A DNA stretch of 64,000 bases from Apus apus (Eukaryota; Chordata; Aves; Apodiformes; Apodidae). Shown here in pieces: positions 56,543 to 64,000 of the stretch (within the stretch, counting starts at the first letter, position 1; each line of letters starts with the position of its first letter). Under the pieces are notes generated by a model. It worked only from the letters and a program-made list of their open reading frames with translations, was not told the DNA's origin and made no database searches. Location of the stretch: NCBI RefSeq assembly GCF_020740795.1, contig NC_067301.1:496001-560000 (forward strand), read 5' to 3'. The translations under genes were made by a program, and so were the position numbers.

Positions 56543-56789
56543 TCCCTTCCGAAGGAGGCGGTGGGAGCCTGGCGGGGCAGGGTGGGGAGGGAGCGCGGGG
56601 CGAGGGTCCCACTGAAGGGGCGAGGGCGGCTGCGCTCTGTGGGGCGGGGTGGCCCTGGGGGGGTCCCAGCTGCAGTCACAGCCCCCATGGTATCCTGCAC
56701 ACCCACACGCAGGGTCCATCACTGCTCCTCTGCAGCCCCCAGCCCCACTGTGTCCACGTGCTCCTTCTGCAAACATGGACAGACACAAT

Positions 56790-58345
56790 GTGTGTGTGTG
56801 TGTGTGAAGGTGTAGACAGGTAGGTTGTAATTTTTACCTGGGTGCATACACCCATACCTATATGTACATATATCTCCATGATCTACATACATATGTATGT
56901 GTGCAGCTCCACAGCCATATGTAGATGTGTGTGGATCTGTACATGTGCACATTGGGCATTGTTCATAGAACTGTATTTTTTAGATGGGTGCATGTTCATA
57001 TACATCCTTACAGAAGCACACACAGGAAATAGGTATTTAAATATAGGTAGGGCTGTACCTATGCAGGTGTGTCTGTATACACATCTGTATATTTTTATAC
57101 ATGCATATGCAATGTATTTGTAATTTTAATACGTGTGTGCTCCTGTGTGTGCTTATGTACAGGAGTCTGTGCAGACATAGGTATGGGCAGATAGACGTGT
57201 AGGTATGGACATACAGACGTTTACGTAGGTGTATTTACACAGACATTATCTCTGTATGTACGTAAATACATGTTTGTAATTTATAGATGTGTATATATAC
57301 ATGCATAACACACTTAGAGGTATATATCTACATAGATGTATCTATATGGATATGTAGGTATATAGGTCTGTGTATATATACACACGTGTATTCATAATTT
57401 TTATATATTTACACACAAGTGTAAATATGGATACAGATGGAGATGTATAGATACAGCTACACATACAGAGTATACATACGTGTATGCACAGATACACATA
57501 TATATTTGATTTTATACATATATGAGTATATATATGTTTATATATGCATACAAACATCTATGTAGTTCTGTAGAGATCAATAGATACATATAGATATATA
57601 TGTAAAGATGTGTAGGTAAATGGTCATATGTAAAGCGGATGTGTGTGTGTGGTTGTGCATAGCCCCCCCAAAACACACCTGGATAGACAGATGTGTGAGA
57701 GGGTTCATGTATCCTGAGAGAGACTTCTGTGTGTATGCATGGAGCTACAGTTTGGTACATAAATTTACATGAACATGTATGTTTATGTGGGTATATGGGG
57801 TCATGTGTATATATGGCAGGTGTGTGTTTGCACAGAGGGCTCAGAGATTTTCTCCAGCTATAGCCAAATTACAGATATGTAGATGTATATATAGGCGTAT
57901 GTTAATACGTATAGAGCTAGGTATTGATATCTGCACGTATATGTGAATATATACATATATCTGTAGATATAAACATTTATGTACATATCTATTTGTGATT
58001 TTCATGTATGTGTGCATATAGATACATACATGGATGTGTATATATCCATGTATCTACATATATGGATATTTCCATGTAGCTATATGGACACATGTCTATA
58101 CACAAATACACGTCTACATTTGTATGTTGGCATACGTATTATGTATGTAATTTTATGGATGTGTATGTACAGCTCCGTATGTAGACTGAGAGATACAAAG
58201 AGGTGCTGATACCTGTAGGGATGGGTGTAGCTGTAGGGGCAGAGGTAGAGCTACAGCTCCACAGGCAGCTGTAGGGAGGGTGTGTGTATGTGTGTAGCTG
58301 CAGCTGTGTGGGCTGTGGGTGCTGTGTGCTATGCACACACACTGC
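56790..58345. repeat. Degenerate alternating purine-pyrimidine tract between CHD5 and KCNAB2
   Basis: About 1.5 kb beginning with a (TG)n run and continuing as degenerate mixtures of TATG, TGTA, TACA, ATAC and TAGATG units, in sharp contrast to GC-rich flanks. It looks like an old expanded and decayed TG/TA microsatellite family. Alternating purine-pyrimidine DNA can adopt Z-form or cruciform structures. Both convergent genes end at or in it; it may be partly KCNAB2 3' UTR. No coding sequence. Confidence 0.75.
57125..57130 (-). terminator. KCNAB2: Possible poly(A) signal of KCNAB2 (ATTAAA)
   Basis: The only ATTAAA/AATAAA-type hexamer I find on the minus strand between the KCNAB2 stop and the CHD5 3' end. 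It would give a 3' UTR of about 1.8 kb running through the TG/TA tract. Weak, because such AT-rich DNA yields hexamers by chance. Confidence 0.25.
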
Positions 58346-58911
58346 TTGTGGCTGTGCACAAGCACAGTGTGCTTGTGTTCAGGGATGTGCAAGTGTTCAG
58401 GGATGTGTCTGGGTGTCTGCACACGTGCTCGCACCCTCAGGCACATTCACACGCCCCCAGTCCCGCGCTCAGCCCAGGTGGGGGGTGGGTACCCCCTCTC
58501 CATCACCACCCATCCCACCCCTGCCCATGGGACCACAGCCCCAGGGTGCTGGGGTGATGCCAGTGCAGGCGCAAGGTAGGGCAGAGGCGAGGGGCCGGGC
58601 GCAGCCTGGGGAACAGCTTCGTGTTGTTGGCCTGGTGGGTGTACAGTACCCACCCCCGCCCGCCCCGCGCCCGGCGCCCCTGGCACTGTGGGCAGCGGGA
58701 GCAACACATGCAACGGGCCCCGCGCTGTGCCGGTGCTGCCTGCGCTGGCTCCGGCTGCAGACCGGGGGGCTCGGGGCTGTCCCGGCGCTCAGAGCCACCT
58801 GGCCACAGCCGTGCAGTGGTCGCAGTGCAAACCACACTCTCCACTTTGCTCCAACAAAGCGTAAGCAAGCGAACGGGCGGCGAGGCCTGCGCAGCGCACT
58901 CCGGTGCGCAC

Positions 58912-61900
58912 TTAGGATCTGTAGTCCTTCTTGCTGTAGGGTTTGTTGCCCAGGATGCTATCGATCTCGTGGACGATGGAAGACGACAGCTTCGGAAGGA
59001 CCTGCAGGGGATGGGGGATGCTGCTGGGAGTCGGGATCGTGCTGCTGGTGCAGGCGGGGGGATGCGGCCAGCAGGGGCACGTGGCCCTGCTGCGCTCACC
59101 GCCTCCACCCACCGCCTTGGTTCTGCAAGCCCCAGCTGGCTGCTGAGCGACCCAGATAGGGAAGCCTGGGTCGGGCTCAGCGCCTGCCTCAGCCCCACCG
59201 AGCTGCAGCTCTGCCGCTCGGCTGCCCAGCAAGCCAAGCCATTGGTTTTGCTTTGAGCCACGTTTGCAACCTCCTTTTCCTGCGCAGTGCGTAGCAGCAG
59301 CGAGCATTGTCGGACTGCAGCAGCAAAGCACATGCAGGTGGGTGCTGCCCCATTAAAGCCCCCTAAGCTGGCTCTGCTCCCTTCCCCATGGTGAAGCCTC
59401 CCCGTGTGCCACCGCTGGCAATGGCCACTCACCTGTATTGCTCCTATATTCTCCATTAGCTGGTCAGCATTGGAGGCGCCCAGCAAGACTGAGCTGACAC
59501 CCTCATTACGCAGGCACCAGGCTGGGCAGGAGAGAGAGCAGAGCTAAGTGTAGCCAGCCACACCCAGTGTCCCCACTGGTGTCCCCGGTGTCCCCGGTCC
59601 CCTTACCGATGGCGAGCTGGGGCAAGGTGCAGCCCAGGCGCTCGGCAATGGCTTGCAGCTCCTTCAGCTTGGCCTGCTGCCGCCGGCCCTCCTCGCTCAG
59701 GATCTTGTCCTTCAGCCACTGGTATCCCTGGGGGTGAAAGGAGGTGTTGGGGTGATGCAGGGGTGTACTGGGGCTGGGTGCAGCCAGGGGAGCTCGTGAC
59801 CCCCTGGCCCTGCTGCCCCCATCCCATCATGACCCCTGGCCAGGCTCACCTTCAGCGAGGCACGGGAGTAGGGTGGGATCCCCCCATCGTACTTCCCCGA
59901 GACGATGCCGCAGGCCAGTGGGGACCAGGTCATGGCTCCGACACCTGGGACAGGACAAAGTAGAGGGTGACACTGCTGTCCCTGGCACTGTGGCACAGGG
60001 CTGGCTGGCCCTGGTAGTGCTGGGCTTTGGGGAGTGCAAGGGGGGCCAGGGCAGGACCCCCAACACCACAGTACCTATCTTGTGGAAGAGCTCGGGGAGC
60101 TGCACCTCCACCTTCTCCCGCTGGAACATGTGGTACTCGGCTTGCTCACAGATCGGCGGGATCAGGTTGAACTGCCGGGCCACGGAGTACGCTTCCTGCC
60201 AAAGAGCCGAGACCCTCAGCACCACGCCACCCCCGTGAGCCCCCCTGAGGCCCCCCTGAGCCCCAAGAGCTGCCCTGGAAAATAATTAAGGCTCAAGCAC
60301 ATCTGCAAGCACTTGGCTCCAGCCTGCTGCTGTCTAATTGCATCAGCGTCACCGGCAGCACTGGGATTGCTCTGCCGTGGCCGCCCCTGGCCCCTCAGGC
60401 CCCTACCATAATCTCCATGGAGCTCCAGCGTGAGGTTCCCCAGTACATGGCCATTCCCTGGTTGATGACGTGGGTCATGGCTCGCACCGTCTCTGCCAAG
60501 GGAAGAGGAGAGCGGCAGCAGGGGTTACCAGGGCACGGCACCAGTGGGAGGGGGCTCACGCTGCACCAACGGCTGCCGAGCTCCCCCCTCCCCAGCACTG
60601 AGGTAGGAGGTGGGTTGTGTCTGGAGAATGCTTTTGGAGAAGGAGCAGGATGGGGACTGAGGGAGCAGCCGCTTGGGACGTGCTGGGGATCACGGCTGAC
60701 CCTGACATGCCGCTGGCGATGCCGGGGCTCTCCCAGCATGGAGAGCAGCCAGTTGGCTCCTGGCACTGCCCCGGCCCCGTGGGGTGCCGGCGCCGTGCTC
60801 GGCACTGCTGCGGGGAGAGGGACCCAAAGCATCGCCAAAACCCAGGAGAGAGAGGGAGGGAGCCCCAGCCCCCCTGCGAGGGAGCCTGGGGGGAGCCCCT
60901 AAGCCATGCGGGCTGGGGCCAAGCCAAGCTGCGCTCCTGCAGCCACAGGCGGGGGGAGGAGTGGGCACGGGATTGCTGGGCCAGAGCGTGTCCCTGGCGC
61001 ACTGACCACTGCCCTGCCGAGCAGGGACCCTGCCACGGCTGCCAAGGGTGCCCATGGCAAGGACCCTGGAGAGCCTCTTTGCTAATCTCCCTTTTCACCG
61101 TGCAACAGCTGGGGAGTGTTTGTGGTGCTGCCGCTGACTGTGCAGGGTTTGCTGGGGACAGAGGGGGGACAAGGGTGGACATCTTGGAGAGGTAGGGGCT
61201 CTGCCCTGGGAAGGGCCACTGGGAGCCAGGTGGTGCCGCTGGGCAATGCGGCAGGGAGTACCTTCCATGATGAATGTCCGGGACTTGGAGGAACTAAATG
61301 GGTCCCCTGGTGATAAAAGAGATTGAGAGAGAAGCGGAGTCGGCCGCTGCTGGCGGAGCGGAGCAAGCAGCTCACCAGGGTGGGGCAGAGACCCACCACC
61401 TCCCACCACCTGCCCCCACCACGGCCCACCGGGGGTTGGCAGAGGCTTAACTGTGGTGTGGGCTGCCCGTGGCGACAGAGGGGCCCTTTCTGCTCGGGAA
61501 GGGAGAATGCCCTTGAATTAAAAGCCTGGCACAAACCAACCATGACGGCGATGAGGGTGTCAGGGAGGAGCGTGGCACTCACCTTCCATCGGCGTGTTGG
61601 GGTCAGGCCGGTTGGCAAATACCACGTCCACGTACTCCAGCTGCAGCCGCTCCAGTGATGCCTTCAGACCTGCCGCACCAAGGGCACCATCAGCTGCACC
61701 AGGCCCAGTGCCACCAGCCACCGTGGCAGCTGGGGCAGGCACAGCCTTGCAGCGCCTGGCCAGCATCCTGCCATCCCACCATTCCTACATCCTGCCATCC
61801 CTACCTTCGATGATGTGCTTTCGGGACAGACCCCTCTCTGTCTCAGCCCTGGAAAAGGAAAGGTAAGTGAGAGCTCAGTGCACTCTGGCACTCTGCTCTG

Positions 61901-63272
61901 GGGTGGGTGCTACCTACTTTCCTCCCCAGAAGATTTTGGTGGTGATGACCAGGCTGGACCGTCTGCAGGGAGAGAGAGAGAGTATCACCAGTGGTGGCAC
62001 TACAAAGCCCCATGTGCCCTGCCTTTTCCCTGCCCACCCATCCACCTCTGCTGCTTTCCCCAGCCCATGGCACGGTGGTGATGGCTTTGCCATGGAGGGC
62101 CAAAGCCAAAGCCTGGCTTACCTCCACCCCTTCTTCTTTATGATGTTCCCCAGCACCACCTCAGCCCTGCAAGGGAAGGGAATATCAGCTGTTGTCCGCT
62201 GTGGCCGTGGAGAACAGTGGCAGCTGTCAGGGCCAGCCCTGGTCCCTGGTAGACCAGGAGGCAAACGTGGTGGCTGTGGGGACACGGTTCCCCTCTGGTG
62301 CTGAGCCGAGCTGCTCCCCAACATGCTAGTTTGCTATTTTTAAGTGGGCACGTGTGCACTCTTCAGTGCCTCCAGGCCTGGGCAGCCATGGCTCACCGTC
62401 CCGGCGAGGGTGCATGGCTATGCCTGCCGTGGTGCAGGCAGGCACAGGCAGCATGGGACCACATGATCCATCATCCCCATGGGCAAACCCTGGCAGCCCT
62501 GTCCCAGCAGCTGCTTTGCAGCTGGCAAACCTGGGAGACTCCCAGTACTGCCACAGCTCATTGATGCCAGAGGCCGGGGCACAGGGTGAGGCCCCTTGTG
62601 CCATTGCTGAAGCCGGGTACCTACTTGCCAGCAGCATAGACTTCTGCTGTGTCGAAGAGATTAATGCCGTTGTCGTAAGCTAAAGTCATCAGCTGCTCTG
62701 CCATCTGTGAGGGGAGAGCAGGGAGGGTTGGTGAGGGGGGGTGAGTGCTGGAGCATGCAGACGAGGGATGGTAGCTCCAGCACACCACGGGCACTGAGAC
62801 TGGCACCCGCAGCTGTGTCACCCCATCCTGTCCCCACTTCACCAGGGCGGGACGAGGCGCGACCCTTACCTCGTCTGTGATTTGTCCTCCGAAAGTCACC
62901 CATGTTCCTGTGGAGGAGAGGGTGCATGTGTGGTGAGTGTGGTGAGCACCAAATGCTGCTGCCCCAGCCCTCCCAGCCCGGCACAGCCCTGGCATGTGGA
63001 GGTCACGGCTGGCCCTGCCACGTGCAGCGTGGTGCTCCCAGCACAGCCCGGTCACTTCCTATCACAGCAGAGAAGGAAAAGGGAAAATAATTTGACAGAT
63101 CCTGGGCTACATCTCAAAACCTCCACTGGGCCAGAGGAAAACCCTTTCTTTCCCTTGGCAAAGCATCACCGGAGTGAGAGAAAGGATGGAGGAGCCACTG
63201 AGGGGCTGTGGCAAAGCCTGGCACTTACCCAGACCCAGGCAGGACACACGCAGCCCAGACTTCCCAAGGTTC
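58912..63272 (-). CDS. KCNAB2: Kv channel beta-2 subunit (aldo-keto reductase fold), 3' part of the gene
   Basis: Cytosolic NADPH-binding beta subunit of Kv1 channels. Coding exons in transcription order: 63272-63229, 62907-62870, 62704-62625, 62166-62122, 61962-61918, 61848-61805, 61670-61583, 60492-60407, 60195-60075, 59944-59850, 59727-59607, 59521-59433, 59001-58912, all phase-consistent. They cover [15 protein letters not shown] to the usual end [12 protein letters not shown]. The reductase residues are present: Asp and Tyr in [13 protein letters not shown], Lys in [10 protein letters not shown], Asn in [12 protein letters not shown]; the cofactor-binding [12 protein letters not shown] and [15 protein letters not shown] are intact. 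The N-terminal exons lie beyond the right edge. The product differs from human Kvbeta2 at only a few visible places (for example [10 protein letters not shown]), which separates it from KCNAB1 and KCNAB3. Confidence 0.96.
60273..60350. promoter_or_regulatory. Candidate homeodomain/POU element in a KCNAB2 intron
   Basis: AT-rich island with TAATTA (60283-60288) and TAATTGCAT (60335-60343), the latter a homeodomain/POU-type site, in an otherwise GC-rich 210-bp intron. Possible neuronal enhancer; conservation is untested. Confidence 0.3.
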
Positions 63273-64000
63273 CTGGAAGATAGAGACTCGTCAGGGAAGC
63301 GACCAGAGAGCCCCAACATGCCTACGGGTGAGTCATGGTCCCCAGGGCCAGTCCCCATCCCTGTCCCTTATCCCATCCCAGGTTTCCATCTCCATTTCTG
63401 ATCCCATCACTAGTCTCCATCCTTGTCCCCATCCCTGGTTACACCCCAGTTCCCATCCACATCCCTGATCTGATCTCCATCCCCGGTCCCTCATCTCCAT
63501 CCCCATTCCCGCCTGGGATGGTCCTGCAGCGAGGTTAATCCCATGATTATTTATTTAATTTCATTATTTTATTTTTAATCCCACAATGGATTAAAAAGCT
63601 ATCCCAGGCCAGGCGCACGCGGCTCACTGGCAGTGCAGCCAGCACAGGTGCATCGATGCCAATTCTGGCACAGAGAATAACTGCTGTGCCCACAGGGCAC
63701 TCGAGAGTGGCAGTGGGCAGTGACCTGGGCAAAGCGGCTCCCTGTGAGAGGGCTGGGGGGTTTGGAACCCCTGACAGTGCTGTGGGATGCGGGGGGAGAA
63801 GGGGGAGATGGTATGCCAGCAGTTTGGCCCAGGATGTTTTACATGTGGCATGAGCTGTGCCTGTTCTCTGCAGTACGGCACAGGGGAGCTCAGGGCTTGC
63901 ATTGGCATAGGGTGCTGCGGTCCTGGAGAAATGGAGCATCCTGGAAAAATGTGTCCGGCACAAGGAGCTGGAGAACAGCTTTGGGGAGGGGGCTGGGCTG
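63273..64000. other. KCNAB2 intron at the right edge
   Basis: Apart from the minisatellite and the AT-rich stretch, I find no exon matching the expected N-terminal Kvbeta2 sequence (for example a peptide like GSPKRQLQFYR), so the 5' exons lie outside the window. Confidence 0.5.
63340..63520. repeat. CCATCCC-type degenerate minisatellite in KCNAB2
   Basis: About 25 imperfect copies of a 6-8 bp unit (CCCATCC, TCTCCATC, CCCTGGT) followed by an AT-rich stretch at 63541-63600. It lies upstream of the first visible KCNAB2 exon. Confidence 0.6.

Overview
This is vertebrate nuclear DNA, very probably from a bird. The genes are split into many small exons with GT-AG (once GC-AG) introns, the DNA is GC-rich with short introns as on avian microchromosomes, and the only dispersed repeat I recognise is a fragment of a CR1 LINE. 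Gene content and order match human 1p36.31 read in reverse, which lies on chromosome 21 in chicken. I named genes by matching the spliced translations to remembered human and mouse proteins; no search was run.

Layout, left to right: TNFRSF25 (+, 5' end missing), ESPN (-, complete), ACOT7 (+, complete), ICMT (+, complete), RNF207 (-, complete or nearly so), RPL22 (+, complete), CHD5 (+, complete, 41 coding exons) and KCNAB2 (-, 5' end beyond the window). TNFRSF25/ESPN, ICMT/RNF207 and CHD5/KCNAB2 are tail-to-tail. ESPN/ACOT7 and RNF207/RPL22 are head-to-head across CpG-rich DNA. ACOT7/ICMT and RPL22/CHD5 are tandem and tightly packed. HES2, GPR153 and HES3, which in human lie between these same neighbours, are not in the gaps where they would be expected.

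The genes are not one pathway. ESPN bundles actin in hair-cell stereocilia. TNFRSF25 is a death-domain receptor. ACOT7 hydrolyses long-chain acyl-CoA in brain. ICMT methylates prenylated CAAX proteins. RNF207 is a cardiac RING protein linked to ion-channel function. RPL22 is a ribosomal protein. CHD5 is the neuronal and testicular NuRD remodeller. KCNAB2 is the Kv-channel beta-2 subunit.

The most interesting points are: (1) ESPN carries, before its usual last exons, an in-frame 1.24 kb exon encoding the C-terminal module of the paralogue ESPNL, with its own stop and poly(A) signal; (2) CHD5 intron 2 holds a perfect RFX X-box, a CCAAT box and a TATA-like box beside a CpG-rich block, which looks like an internal promoter; (3) CHD5 has one GC-AG intron; (4) ACOT7 has a well-framed 15-nt candidate microexon; (5) a 1.5-1.6 kb degenerate alternating purine-pyrimidine tract lies between CHD5 and KCNAB2.
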